Positions 45,214-55,416 of a stretch of 64,000 nt of DNA are shown here, in pieces. Both the position numbers and the translations under genes were made by a program. Under the pieces are notes generated by a model that had not been told where the DNA came from, did not search any database, and was given only the letters and a program-made list of their open reading frames with translations. This stretch comes from Leptospira congkakensis (GTDB lineage Bacteria > Spirochaetota > Leptospiria > Leptospirales > Leptospiraceae): NCBI RefSeq assembly GCF_004770265.1, contig NZ_RQGQ01000009.1:186001-250000 (forward strand). Direction: 5' to 3'. The number at the start of each line of letters is the position of its first letter. Position 1 is the stretch's first letter.

Positions 45214-47074
45214 AGGTGCTTGTAACGAATTCCACTCGTTCAAAACCGCGAAGTGAATTTCCTACAAGGATTTCATCGGCAGTTTCTAAATCGGATTTGA
45301 AAAGGATAGTTTCTTTCACCCATCTCTTTCGGACAAGCGCTTCCCGAAAGACACCGGGAAGCCCGCCGGTTTCTAGTCGCGGCGTGAACCAAATCTTTCC
45401 TTTGCGTACAAAAAGATTTCGGATATTGGTTTCTAGGATTTGATCATGGATATCAAATAAAATACAATCATCCCAGGACTTTTTCTTACATTCTTCCATC
45501 ATCTCATTATAAAAGTTTCGATTCGTTGTTTTATGGTATAAAAATAAATTTTTAGAATCTACTGGTTTGTTAGCAAATCCAAGACGAATGGTAGGTCTCG
45601 TTTTTGGTTTTGTGAATACAAAACTTTCAATATTGAATTCTCCGCGTTCGTTTAGTAAAAAACGAATTCGAAAGTTACCGTTGGTTTGATTGGCCATCAC
45701 TTTTAAGGTAGTCTCTGCATTTTGTTTTGAAAATGGATATCCAAATCGGTTGGCAGTTTGTTCCATTCGTTCTAAATGGAGATTTTTTAAAAAGTAACGT
45801 CCTTGATGAAGCCGAATTGTTTCCAGAATTTCAAATGGAGGAAGGTTTGGATTTGTGATGAATTTTAATTTAGATAGGCATTCTTCATATTCTGCATCGA
45901 CGTCTGAGAGAACCGTAATCCCACTTCCCACTCCATAATTCCCAATCCAGCGGTTCCCTTCTTTTTTTAGATATATGGTTCTGATTGTGACACTAGAACG
46001 AATCCAAGGTTTTCCATCTAACATCTCTGATACGAATAGTGCTCCCGTATAGAGACCTCTATCATTTTTTTCGATTTCACGTAAAAGTTCGAAAGATCTT
46101 TTTTTGGGGGCGCCAATCACGGATCCTGACGGGAAAAGAGCTTGGAGAATCGGGAACCATTCAAATGGATTTTTTAATTTGGCTTCTACTTTTGAAACCA
46201 TCTGCCAAACAGTTTCCAGGCCTTTTACCAAAAAAAGTTCTGTTACCTGAACTGTTCCTTGTTTGGCGATCCTTCCCAAATCATTCCGGTAGAGATCTGT
46301 AATCATTACATTCTCGGCTCTTTCTTTGGCCGAAGATTGGAGAATGAGTTTATTCGTTTCATCTTGTTTGGATGTAGTTCCGCGAAGAATGGTTCCCTTC
46401 ATTGGTTCTGTTTGGATTTTATCTCCCGTGACTTCAAAAAATAATTCAGGAGAGAATGATAAAGTTTTTGTATCTCCAAAAGGATAATAGGCAGAGTATT
46501 TTGTTTTTTGTTTTGATTTTAAAGATTGGTAGTATAAAAACAAATCTTCTTCCACAGATAAAGAAACGGGAAAACATAAATTTAATTCATAACTTTCACC
46601 GAGTAGTAAGGCTTCTTTTGTTTTTTCCCATCTCTCTTTGTAAGTATCTTTTGTCCAAAGGATATCTAGTTTTTGTGAATGGATATTATCTGTTTGGTGG
46701 AAATTTGGATTTGTGTATTGGATTCTTTTTTTTTGTTTATAGATTGTGTATTGGAGAAGGGGAGTTCCCTCTGCGAGTTCAGCGGAACTTAAGGCCAATC
46801 CTTCGATAAAAAAGTATCCCAATTCAAAAAACAAGGCGCCACAAGGATAAAAACCTTGGTTTCGGTAATCATCTAACTTTGATAAGCTAGTTTTTATTGT
46901 TTCCGATAGTTTTTCTTTTTCGGAGTAAAGGATTTGAACTTCTTCAATCGGATCAAAATACCAATCACAAATAGTATCACCTGGAATGGAAAGAGAATCC
47001 TCGAAGAGAAAACCACCGGTGTTTCGGTATTTTTCTTCGAAAGATTCCCATGTCATTGGATCTGTCTGTATCAA
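45212..47074 (-). CDS. Aminodeoxychorismate synthase component I fused to aminodeoxychorismate lyase
   Basis: Makes p-aminobenzoate for folate from chorismate. The 620-residue protein has a chorismate-binding domain: [78 protein letters not shown] and [20 protein letters not shown]. The C-terminal class IV PLP fold (about residue 395 on) has the probable lysine in [16 protein letters not shown] and [14 protein letters not shown] PabA glutaminase is not seen nearby. Starts TTG 47074, overlapping the previous stop; ATG 47056 is an alternative. Confidence 0.9.
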   Translation of the reverse strand: MIQTDPMTWESFEEKYRNTGGFLFEDSLSIPGDTICDWYFDPIEEVQILYSEKEKLSETIKTSLSKLDDYRNQGFYPCGALFFELGYFFIEGLALSSAELAEGTPLLQYTIYKQKKRIQYTNPNFHQTDNIHSQKLDILWTKDTYKERWEKTKEALLLGESYELNLCFPVSLSVEEDLFLYYQSLKSKQKTKYSAYYPFGDTKTLSFSPELFFEVTGDKIQTEPMKGTILRGTTSKQDETNKLILQSSAKERAENVMITDLYRNDLGRIAKQGTVQVTELFLVKGLETVWQMVSKVEAKLKNPFEWFPILQALFPSGSVIGAPKKRSFELLREIEKNDRGLYTGALFVSEMLDGKPWIRSSVTIRTIYLKKEGNRWIGNYGVGSGITVLSDVDAEYEECLSKLKFITNPNLPPFEILETIRLHQGRYFLKNLHLERMEQTANRFGYPFSKQNAETTLKVMANQTNGNFRIRFLLNERGEFNIESFVFTKPKTRPTIRLGFANKPVDSKNLFLYHKTTNRNFYNEMMEECKKKSWDDCILFDIHDQILETNIRNLFVRKGKIWFTPRLETGGLPGVFREALVRKRWVKETILFKSDLETADEILVGNSLRGFERVEFVTST

Positions 47075-47907
47075 AACTCCATCTTTTGAAGAGCTTCTAG
47101 TGGATAGTTGAGGTAAACTGTTGTTGTTTTTTTACTGGTTTGGATATCAAAACATTCGAGAGGATCAAGGCCTAAGTTATAAAATCCTTCATCAATCATC
47201 GCAATTCCAAACCCAGCACTTTCTTTTTCATCCAAAAAGTCGGGACGAAAAAACTCTGCAGAATTTCCTTGTTTAGCAAGTTCGGCATGTCTTTCTCTAC
47301 TTTTGCGAATTCGATTTAAATCCATTCCCATGATAGGAGAATCATTTCTAATCCTGATATAAACTGAAGCTGGTCTAATTTCAATTTTCATTGAAATTTT
47401 AAGATTATATTTTTTAACTTTTTCTCTAACGATGGTTAAAAAATCTTTTTCATCGATAGAAAGATTGTGTTTTTTTGATCTTCTTTTGTCAGACAAAGTT
47501 AGAATCTTTTGAACTACTTTTTTGATTTTGTCAGGAACGATATAACGTTGCATGGCATCTCGTAACGGTTCTGTTTCTAAAATAATGTCGAGTAACTCTT
47601 CTGCTTCTTCTTCCGGAGTTTGTCCCTGTGATGTGAGTTTATTCAAAAGTTCATCTTGAAATATCACAAAACGTGTATTTGCTTTTACTGCATTTAAGAG
47701 GGCTTCCATAAGACCGCTAAATAAATGAAATGAAGTGAGAGGGTTTGCCCCCACTCGGTTTAAGATTCCTTGAACCACTTCATTGACGATGTCCCTTGTA
47801 GACTTGGTGAGCCCTCGGAGTTCAAAATGGAAATAGTCCTTTTGAATCAGTCGGTCCAAGTTTTCGATGATTTCGGTGCCTTTGTATTTGATTTTCTCGT
47901 TTGCCAT
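47071..47907 (-). CDS. Degenerate GHKL-ATPase-like protein
   Basis: The 278-residue protein is not of a family that I know, but it shows pieces of a GHKL ATPase. There is an N-box-like [19 protein letters not shown] (Glu68, Asn72), a G1-like [10 protein letters not shown] (Asn188-Asp189, without the usual DxGxG) and a G2-like [18 protein letters not shown] (about 229-246). A charged helical insert separates the N-box and G1. It may bind ATP or act as a scaffold or kinase-like switch. It overlaps the pabB-pabC start and lies divergent from the lipoyl gene (about 87-base gap). Confidence 0.65.
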   Translation of the reverse strand: MANEKIKYKGTEIIENLDRLIQKDYFHFELRGLTKSTRDIVNEVVQGILNRVGANPLTSFHLFSGLMEALLNAVKANTRFVIFQDELLNKLTSQGQTPEEEAEELLDIILETEPLRDAMQRYIVPDKIKKVVQKILTLSDKRRSKKHNLSIDEKDFLTIVREKVKKYNLKISMKIEIRPASVYIRIRNDSPIMGMDLNRIRKSRERHAELAKQGNSAEFFRPDFLDEKESAGFGIAMIDEGFYNLGLDPLECFDIQTSKKTTTVYLNYPLEALQKMEF

Positions 47908-47994
47908 TGAGGTTCGCTAAACTTTTATGTTAAAAAAACGGGAAAACAGGGTTTTGTAAACCAGTTTTCATTTCCGTGGCAAAGGATTGTGTCC

Positions 47995-48237
47995 ATGAAA
48001 GAATTCCTTTTAAAAACTCCTGATTTGGGTGATACAGAAAAGATAGAATTGGTTCGTTGGCTCCGAAAGGTGGGTGATTCCGTTACAGTTGGGGACGAAA
48101 TGATCGAACTTGTGACTGACAAAGCGGCCTTTCCCGTGGAATCTCCCTATGCCGGAACCTTAAAAAAAATCATAACGCCAGAAGGATCGGTGGTGAAAAA
48201 AGGAGATATCCTCGGAATTATGGATATTAACGAATGA
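47995..48237 (+). CDS. Free-standing lipoyl-domain protein
   Basis: From ATG 47995 the 80-residue protein is one lipoyl/biotinyl domain: MKEFLLKTPDLGDTEKIELV, then RWLRKVGDSVTVGDEMIELV, the modification lysine Lys43 in VTDKAAFPVESPYAGTL and [15 protein letters not shown]. It looks like the N-terminal domain of an E2 acyltransferase without the rest. It could be a lipoyl or biotinyl carrier for an unlinked enzyme. GTG 47989 is an alternative, but AAAGGA at 47981-47986 spaces best with ATG 47995. It overlaps the metallophosphoesterase gene. Confidence 0.82.
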   Translation: MKEFLLKTPDLGDTEKIELVRWLRKVGDSVTVGDEMIELVTDKAAFPVESPYAGTLKKIITPEGSVVKKGDILGIMDINE

Positions 48238-49097
48238 AAATCCTTCACATTTCCGACTTACATTTCCCGAAGAAACTTCCTTTGTTTTCTCTTCGTGGAA
48301 AAGCCATTGTCGGTTATCTCAGCTACAGGTTGAGACGTAAATCAAAACATCCTTTAGTGCTTGTTTCTGCGATGGTTGAAGCCATTAGTAAATTAGAATA
48401 TGATGCTCTTGTTATTTCTGGAGATTTAACAAATGTTTCTCACCCAGGTGAGTTTGAAAATGCAAAAGAAATTTTAAAACCTTTATTAACAGAGAAAACA
48501 TTTTTAATTCCCGGGAATCATGATCGTTACCAAAAACGGGCAATTGGACCAAATCCATTGTTTGAAAAAACATTTAGCGAGTGGATGGGCACCTCTCTTG
48601 ATTCAGAACTATACATTCGTTCTAAAAAAATTGGTGGCAAAGTATTTATCGGCTGGGATTCCAATTTTGCCATCCCTCGGATCACTGCCAATGGTTATGT
48701 GGCACCTGAAGTAATCTCAAAAACAATTCAATCAGTCAAAGAACCTTATATACTAGTTTGCCATCATCCTCTTTGGAATCCCAAAACGGAAATTGAATCG
48801 AGAGGGCATCGGATGTTAAATCGTTCAGAAGTAGTCGAACGACTCAAAACCAATCCACCGCAGTTATATTTACACGGACATACTCACACCAATTGGGTCA
48901 AACTACCTGGTCCCAAAGCACATTTTCCTATCGTCAATTCTGCATCGAGCACAAGGTTATCCGATAGAAGTCACGAGTGTGGATTTCATATGATTGAGAT
49001 AGGGAAGTCTATCCAATATCGTCGTTTTATTTATTCAGAAGACAAATTCATTGAGACGAATCCGATTTTTTATGAAGAATCGGAAGGGGTCATTTAA
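48234..49097 (+). CDS. Calcineurin-like metallophosphoesterase
   Basis: The 287-residue protein has the full metal-binding set of the family: [52 protein letters not shown] and [13 protein letters not shown]. These proteins hydrolyse phosphodi- or monoesters; the substrate cannot be told. Its ATG overlaps the stop of the lipoyl protein. mrp follows with a gap of about 10 bases. No signal peptide, so it is cytoplasmic. Confidence 0.93.
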   Translation: MKILHISDLHFPKKLPLFSLRGKAIVGYLSYRLRRKSKHPLVLVSAMVEAISKLEYDALVISGDLTNVSHPGEFENAKEILKPLLTEKTFLIPGNHDRYQKRAIGPNPLFEKTFSEWMGTSLDSELYIRSKKIGGKVFIGWDSNFAIPRITANGYVAPEVISKTIQSVKEPYILVCHHPLWNPKTEIESRGHRMLNRSEVVERLKTNPPQLYLHGHTHTNWVKLPGPKAHFPIVNSASSTRLSDRSHECGFHMIEIGKSIQYRRFIYSEDKFIETNPIFYEESEGVI

Positions 49098-49107
49098 AGG
49101 AAAAATT

Positions 49108-50160
49108 ATGGCTGATGCAAAAGTAGATTTAACAACCATCCAAAGACAACTCATGCAGGTGAAACATCCTGAATTAAAAAAAGACATCGTAAGTTTGGGA
49201 ATGGTTGCGGCAGTAACACCCACAGATGATGGGATTGAAATTTTAATCAAAACTCCAAATGCCGACAGACGATTACAAATCGGACTTGAAGCACAAACAA
49301 GACAACTCATCTCCAAAATTGAAGGTGCCGGTAAGGTCAAAATCAAATTTGAAGTCGATCAAAACCTAAAGATGGAAGATGGGAACAGAATCATTGGTGT
49401 AAAAAAAGTCATCGCTGTGGGTTCTGGAAAAGGTGGGGTCGGAAAATCAACAGTCACTGCCAACCTAGCCTCGACACTTGCACGTAACGGAAAGAAGGTG
49501 GGAATTCTTGATGCAGATATTTATGGCCCATCTCTTGGAAAGATGTTTGGAATCAATGGTCGTGTTGCCTTAAAATCAGAAGAAGATAAAATTTATCCCA
49601 TTGAAAAACATGGAATCAAACTTATTTCTTTTTCGTTTCTTGTGACAGAGGACCAACCAGTCGTTTGGCGCGGACCAATGCTTGGAAAAGCCATCGAACA
49701 GTTCTTATATGATGTTGTCTGGGGAGAGTTAGATTATCTTTTCATAGACTTACCTCCAGGAACGGGGGATGTCCAACTATCTCTCGCCCAACTCATTGAT
49801 TTGGATGGAGCTGTGATTGTGACAACTCCGCAAGAAGTAGCAGTTCTTGATGCAGGTCGTGCTGCAGCCATGTTCAAACAAGTAAAAGTACCAATCCTTG
49901 GAATTGTGGAAAATATGTCTGGATTTGCCTGCCCCAAATGCGGCCATGTAACAGATGTTTTCTCGAAGGGTGGAGGGGAAAAACTCTCCAAACAAGTAGG
50001 AGTTCCTGAACTTGGATCGGTGCCATTGACATTGGATGTCATGAGTTCTGGTGAGTCCGGCAAACCGGCACTCCTAGAAGCAGGTGATTCTCCATTAAAA
50101 GAAGCTTATTTCCGCATTGCAAAAAATTTGGAAAACCAAATCGCAGAGTGGGAAGATTAA
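49108..50160 (+). CDS. mrp: Iron-sulfur cluster carrier protein Mrp (ApbC/NBP35 family)
   Basis: The 350-residue protein has an N-terminal MIP18/DUF59-like domain ([18 protein letters not shown]) and a deviant P-loop ATPase: [18 protein letters not shown], then [36 protein letters not shown] and the Cys pair in [15 protein letters not shown] that may hold an Fe-S cluster. ATG 49108 follows AAAGGAAAAA; earlier in-frame codons lie in the preceding gene. It carries Fe-S clusters to target proteins in other organisms. Confidence 0.93.
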   Translation: MADAKVDLTTIQRQLMQVKHPELKKDIVSLGMVAAVTPTDDGIEILIKTPNADRRLQIGLEAQTRQLISKIEGAGKVKIKFEVDQNLKMEDGNRIIGVKKVIAVGSGKGGVGKSTVTANLASTLARNGKKVGILDADIYGPSLGKMFGINGRVALKSEEDKIYPIEKHGIKLISFSFLVTEDQPVVWRGPMLGKAIEQFLYDVVWGELDYLFIDLPPGTGDVQLSLAQLIDLDGAVIVTTPQEVAVLDAGRAAAMFKQVKVPILGIVENMSGFACPKCGHVTDVFSKGGGEKLSKQVGVPELGSVPLTLDVMSSGESGKPALLEAGDSPLKEAYFRIAKNLENQIAEWED

Positions 50161-50207
50161 AAATCACTTGTTTCTTCAGAGCTTTTTCTTAGTCTAAAGG
50201 ATACACT

Positions 50208-50900
50208 ATGAATTTTGAACGCGGTTCCAAACCAAACCCTACCGGTAACTTAATCGCATACTGCCATGTATTCGGTGAAAATCCGATTGCGCCCGGCGGT
50301 AAAATCATAGCATCCAATGTGGTTGTCAGTTTCTTAAAAATTGGGGACAATTACCCAGTCGTCACCTTTCCCCCTGTTGGTTTACCTTCCAAAGAGGAAC
50401 TGATGAAGATCCTTGCTGACAACATCCATCTTTATGATGTAGTACAACTCCCAGACTTTCAAATGCCGGACAACAAGGAGCTAGCAAACCAATACATCCA
50501 GGAAAGAATGGAACAATTCAACTCCATGGTTATGCGGTATGTTGAGTTTTGTAAGGCCAAAGAAAAGAAAACACAAACCACCAGTCTTACAGAACATCTA
50601 GAACAAGTCAGTGAACCTTTAGAAACTTTAGCGAGTCTTTCACTCGAATTTAGAAACACTTCTGGAATTGCTAGGGAAGCTACTAGACTTAAGATGGAAC
50701 GTATCGTTGATTATTTTCATAACAATCATCCAACCCTTGACATCGATAATTTTAAAAAAGCATTGTCAGTGCCAGGAAAGATGGGAGATGAACTAGTTGG
50801 ATTGTACATTCAAAAGTTTAACGCCATTCAAATCGAAAATTATGAAACAGCTTCTGACTTGCGTAAACGCATTTTAGAAATTGAATCTTCTACTCCTTAA
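50208..50900 (+). CDS. UVR-motif protein of unknown function
   Basis: The 230-residue protein ends with a UvrB/UvrC-type motif, [20 protein letters not shown] followed by KRILEIES. Such helical motifs bind partner proteins, for example in UvrB, UvrC and McsA. The N-terminal two-thirds ([39 protein letters not shown], then helices) is not recognised. No CxxC pairs as in McsA are seen. It lies 47 bases after mrp and 49 before the GGQ-domain gene. Confidence 0.75.
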   Translation: MNFERGSKPNPTGNLIAYCHVFGENPIAPGGKIIASNVVVSFLKIGDNYPVVTFPPVGLPSKEELMKILADNIHLYDVVQLPDFQMPDNKELANQYIQERMEQFNSMVMRYVEFCKAKEKKTQTTSLTEHLEQVSEPLETLASLSLEFRNTSGIAREATRLKMERIVDYFHNNHPTLDIDNFKKALSVPGKMGDELVGLYIQKFNAIQIENYETASDLRKRILEIESSTP

Positions 50901-50949
50901 GTTTTAGGAAAAAAATTTCTTGACCAAATTTCTCTAAGGCCTAACGTAA

Positions 50950-51336
50950 ATGCCCTTAACCTTTCCTGTTTCTGTAACAAAGAATCTATCACTACAGAAA
51001 CGGATGGAAGTACTAGGAATTTCTGAAAAAGACCTAAGCGAACGATTCATTAAGTCCGGCGGCAAAGGCGGACAAAACGTAAATAAAGTTTCCACTGCGG
51101 TGCATTTGGTACATCTACCCACAGGAAAACAAATCAAATGTTCCGTCTATAGAACCCAAGGTCTCAATCGTTACAAAGCGAGAGACTTGTTGTGTTTAGA
51201 GTTAGAACGGAACTTGAATCAAACGGAATCGGATGCAATTGTCCAAAAACTTCGAAAGAAAAAACAGGACAAACATCGTAAGTCTTTGAAGAAGAAACTG
51301 GAGAAAGAAAAATCAGAATGGAACGAACCTATGTAA
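50950..51336 (+). CDS. Release-factor-like GGQ-domain protein
   Basis: The 128-residue protein is a single RF-1 type peptidyl-tRNA hydrolysis domain: GISEKDLSERFIKSGGKGGQ then NVNKVSTAVHLVHLPTGKQI, with the catalytic Gly-Gly-Gln. It has no stop-codon recognition domain and ends with a basic Lys-rich tail (LRKKKQDKHRKSLKKKLEK). Proteins of this layout (ArfB and related types) rescue stalled ribosomes by hydrolysing peptidyl-tRNA. It overlaps the next gene by 19 bases. Confidence 0.88.
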   Translation: MPLTFPVSVTKNLSLQKRMEVLGISEKDLSERFIKSGGKGGQNVNKVSTAVHLVHLPTGKQIKCSVYRTQGLNRYKARDLLCLELERNLNQTESDAIVQKLRKKKQDKHRKSLKKKLEKEKSEWNEPM

Positions 51337-53243
51337 AATTATTTTTTTTGATTTTATTACCGCTATTTTGTTTTACCTCTTGTTTTGATTCTTTATTGCC
51401 GTATAAGTCTGTTAAGTGGTCCCATGGATGGGAATTTCGATTCCTTACAGAAGATGAGTTAACTTATTTCCAACCTGCTATCGAAGACCTTTCTTTAGAA
51501 TACCAACCTTATCACATTCCTTATATAAGTTTGGAAAAACCAATGCATAAATACCTTTCGGCGCGGATTCGTTTCCGAGATCCCATTGGTTATTCCGAAC
51601 CATCGCTTCTCCTTCGGGGTCTAGTTACTTATTTTGATGCTTACTGCGGCGATACTAAATTACAATCCGAGTTTTTTCATTCGCAAGATTCTGATCTTCC
51701 CAATGAAAAAAGATCAATCACTTACAATAGAAGTTTTGTTCCCATTTTGCATTTACCAAAAGATTGTTTGGGAAGTTATGTTTATATAGTCTTTTTTTCC
51801 GATGGAATTTTACCTTTAGGTTTTTCGGAACCACCTTTATACGGAGATCCTACCGACCACCACAAAGCAATTGCTAATCGAACCCAGTCTTTTGCTTCCC
51901 TTGGATTTCTATTTTTGATTCTGGGACTTTTTTCTTTTTATCTTTTTGAAAGACGAAAGAAAAAACAATTACTTGCCTTTACTTGGTTTTCTTCGATATC
52001 GGGAATCCACTTTTTATCTCAGTCTGGATTTTTTGGACTTTTTTATTACGATTCCATCCTTCCTAGTTTTATCATTTTTATTTTCACTCTATTTTTGATA
52101 CCCATCAGCTGTTTGTATTTTTTTGATCAGTTGGTCGGAGTGAGTCGGTGGAATGTCATTCGAATGTTATGGCAGTTTCATGTTTTATTTTCTATTGTTA
52201 TTTTGTCCTTGGCATTTACAGAAACCATTTCGATGTCAGTTGGTTTAGTGACATTCATTTGGTTGTGTTTACCAACACTGGTCATTCAAATCATTGTGGC
52301 TTGGGCTCAAGTAGTCGCGAAAAAACCTAAGGCCATTTTACTTGTGGTGGGCGCTTCTGCTCTTTTTATCCTGAACGCACATGACATTCTTTCTTCTCTT
52401 GGTATTTTAGATTCCGTCCCAAGGTCCTCTCATTGGGGATTTTTTATTTTTGTGATTTGCCTCACTCTTTATGGCGAAAATCTTTTTCGAAATTCAGAAA
52501 TCAAATTTGGCACTTTACAAAAAGAAATTGTAACGGCTGCCAGAATCCAAAGTGCCATCCTTCCTCCCTCACCACCTTGTTGGGAACCAATGGATATCAA
52601 TGTTTATTACCAACCTTCCCATGAAGTAGGAGGGGATTTTTATGATTTTCAGGCGTTAGGTGGCAGAAAGTTTGGAATCCTCATCGCTGATGTTGTAGGG
52701 CATGGTCTCGGTGCTTCCATCATCGCATCACTTTCCAAATTTGCCTTTTTCCAACATTATAAACATTGGTCGAATCCATCTTTTTTACTTTCTGCAATGA
52801 ACGAAGATTTGGTGAAAAAATCCTTTGGTCGTTTTACAACCGCTACATACTTTCATATCGATTTAGAATCGAGGAAGTTTATGGTATCAAGTGCCGGCCA
52901 CCCTTCCTTTTTTCATTGGAAAGCAGAGTCCAAAGAACTTGTCGAAATCAAACCCAAAGGAAAACCTCTCGGAATCTTACCAGGGCTTACTTATGGGGAA
53001 GAAGAATATTTTTTCAAAAAAGGGGATCAATTTTTGTTTTATACGGATGGTCTTACTGAAGAAGAAAATGCAGACCGGTTGGAATACGGCGAAAAACGTT
53101 TAGCCAAATCCTTTCTTGAAACAATCGCCAAACAATCAATCGATCCTATGGCAAACATGTTAGAAAACTTCCATTACTTTACTGGTCTTTCGGGAGCACC
53201 CCATGATGATATCACCATCATTCATTTGCATGTGAAGGCATAA
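51318..53243 (+). CDS. 7TM receptor-type PP2C/SpoIIE phosphatase
   Basis: The 641-residue protein begins with a lipoprotein-like signal, LFFLILLPLFCFTSCFDSLL. An extracellular beta domain follows (YHIPYISLEKPMHKYLSARI). About seven membrane helices then span roughly residues 195-390 in the 7TMR-DISM style. The C-terminal domain is RsbU/SpoIIE-like: AARIQSAILPPSPPCWEP, EVGGDFYDFQALGGRKFGIL, IADVVGHGLGASIIASLSKF, LFYTDGLTEEENADR and APHDDITIIHLHVK. It probably dephosphorylates an STAS-type antagonist in response to an outside signal. It is the last gene of this plus-strand run, before the groEL region. Confidence 0.88.
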   Translation: MERTYVKLFFLILLPLFCFTSCFDSLLPYKSVKWSHGWEFRFLTEDELTYFQPAIEDLSLEYQPYHIPYISLEKPMHKYLSARIRFRDPIGYSEPSLLLRGLVTYFDAYCGDTKLQSEFFHSQDSDLPNEKRSITYNRSFVPILHLPKDCLGSYVYIVFFSDGILPLGFSEPPLYGDPTDHHKAIANRTQSFASLGFLFLILGLFSFYLFERRKKKQLLAFTWFSSISGIHFLSQSGFFGLFYYDSILPSFIIFIFTLFLIPISCLYFFDQLVGVSRWNVIRMLWQFHVLFSIVILSLAFTETISMSVGLVTFIWLCLPTLVIQIIVAWAQVVAKKPKAILLVVGASALFILNAHDILSSLGILDSVPRSSHWGFFIFVICLTLYGENLFRNSEIKFGTLQKEIVTAARIQSAILPPSPPCWEPMDINVYYQPSHEVGGDFYDFQALGGRKFGILIADVVGHGLGASIIASLSKFAFFQHYKHWSNPSFLLSAMNEDLVKKSFGRFTTATYFHIDLESRKFMVSSAGHPSFFHWKAESKELVEIKPKGKPLGILPGLTYGEEEYFFKKGDQFLFYTDGLTEEENADRLEYGEKRLAKSFLETIAKQSIDPMANMLENFHYFTGLSGAPHDDITIIHLHVKA

Positions 53244-53273
53244 AAAAAGCCTTGGATTTGACTCCAAGGCTTT
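53242..53273 (-). terminator. Rho-independent terminator of the groESL operon
   Basis: AAAGCCTTGGA (53246-53256) pairs perfectly with TCCAAGGCTTT (53263-53273) around a 6-base loop. On the minus strand the stem is followed by TTTTTTTA, a proper U-run. It lies 46 bases past the groEL stop. On the plus strand it begins at the end of the PP2C gene but lacks a T-run. Confidence 0.85.
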
Positions 53274-53319
53274 GGTGTGGGAAAAGAAAATTCATTTCCC
53301 AAGGTGAATAGGGGATGAT

Positions 53320-54972
<1,653 letters not shown>

Positions 54973-54988
54973 TTATTTCCTTCTATTA

Positions 54989-55279
54989 TTAATTTGTAAC
55001 AACACCGAGGATGTCGCTTTCACGGATGATGAGTAAATCACGTCCGCCTTGTTTGATCTCAGTTCCAGAATATTTTCCGTAGAGAACTGTATCTCCTACC
55101 TTTACTTCTAAAGGAACGAGTTTTCCGTCTTCATAACGACCTTGTCCAACTGCAATGACTTTCCCTTCTTGTGGTTTTTCTTTCGCAGTGTCTGGTACGA
55201 TGATGGATCCGATTTTTTCTTCCGACTCATTCTTTGGCTCTACGACCACTCGGTCGCCTAAAGGTTTGATTGATGCCAT
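54989..55279 (-). CDS. groES: 10 kDa chaperonin GroES
   Basis: Lid of the GroEL chamber. The 96-residue protein begins [20 protein letters not shown] and has the mobile-loop region [20 protein letters not shown], with [20 protein letters not shown] near the end. The start ATG follows AGGAG spaced 6 bases. Two CIRCE operators and a promoter lie upstream. It forms an operon with groEL. Confidence 0.98.
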   Translation of the reverse strand: MASIKPLGDRVVVEPKNESEEKIGSIIVPDTAKEKPQEGKVIAVGQGRYEDGKLVPLEVKVGDTVLYGKYSGTEIKQGGRDLLIIRESDILGVVTN

Positions 55280-55314
55280 GAGTAACTCCTTGTATGCAAT
55301 CTGTTGATGATTCC

Positions 55315-55349
55315 GAGTTTAGCACCAATTCAAAAAGAGTGCTAAACTC
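55315..55349. promoter_or_regulatory. CIRCE operator, groES-proximal
   Basis: An 11-base perfect inverted repeat GAGTTTAGCAC (55315-55325) and GTGCTAAACTC (55339-55349). It contains the CIRCE core TTAGCACCA, nine bases, GAGTGCTAA, where only two bases differ from the consensus TTAGCACTC-N9-GAGTGCTAA. It lies over the predicted transcription start, the usual place for HrcA repression of groESL. Confidence 0.9.
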
Positions 55350-55356
55350 AGATACC

Positions 55357-55385
55357 ATAAAATGATCGGTCGAAAGAACCGTCAA
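55357..55385 (-). promoter_or_regulatory. groESL promoter
   Basis: On the minus strand, TTGACG (55385-55380) and TTTTAT (55362-55357) are 17 bases apart. The predicted start is near 55350, inside the proximal CIRCE. The -35 box overlaps the first half of the second CIRCE. The arrangement fits a sigma-70 promoter repressed by HrcA. Confidence 0.6.
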
Positions 55386-55409
55386 GCACTTTCAGTCAAA
55401 GAGTGCTAA
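55383..55409. promoter_or_regulatory. Second CIRCE-like operator
   Basis: CAAGCACTT (55383-55391), nine bases, then GAGTGCTAA (55401-55409). The second half is a perfect CIRCE half-site and the first half matches 6 of 9 bases of TTAGCACTC. It overlaps the -35 box of the groES promoter and lies 8 bases before the end of the HerA-like gene, so both operators bracket the promoter. Confidence 0.6.
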
Positions 55410-55416
55410 TTTGGGT

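Noticed and set aside
50920..50947. TTGACC-N16-TAACGT as a promoter for the GGQ-domain gene
   Set aside because: The -10 box would end 2 bases before the ATG, so the transcript would start after the start codon.
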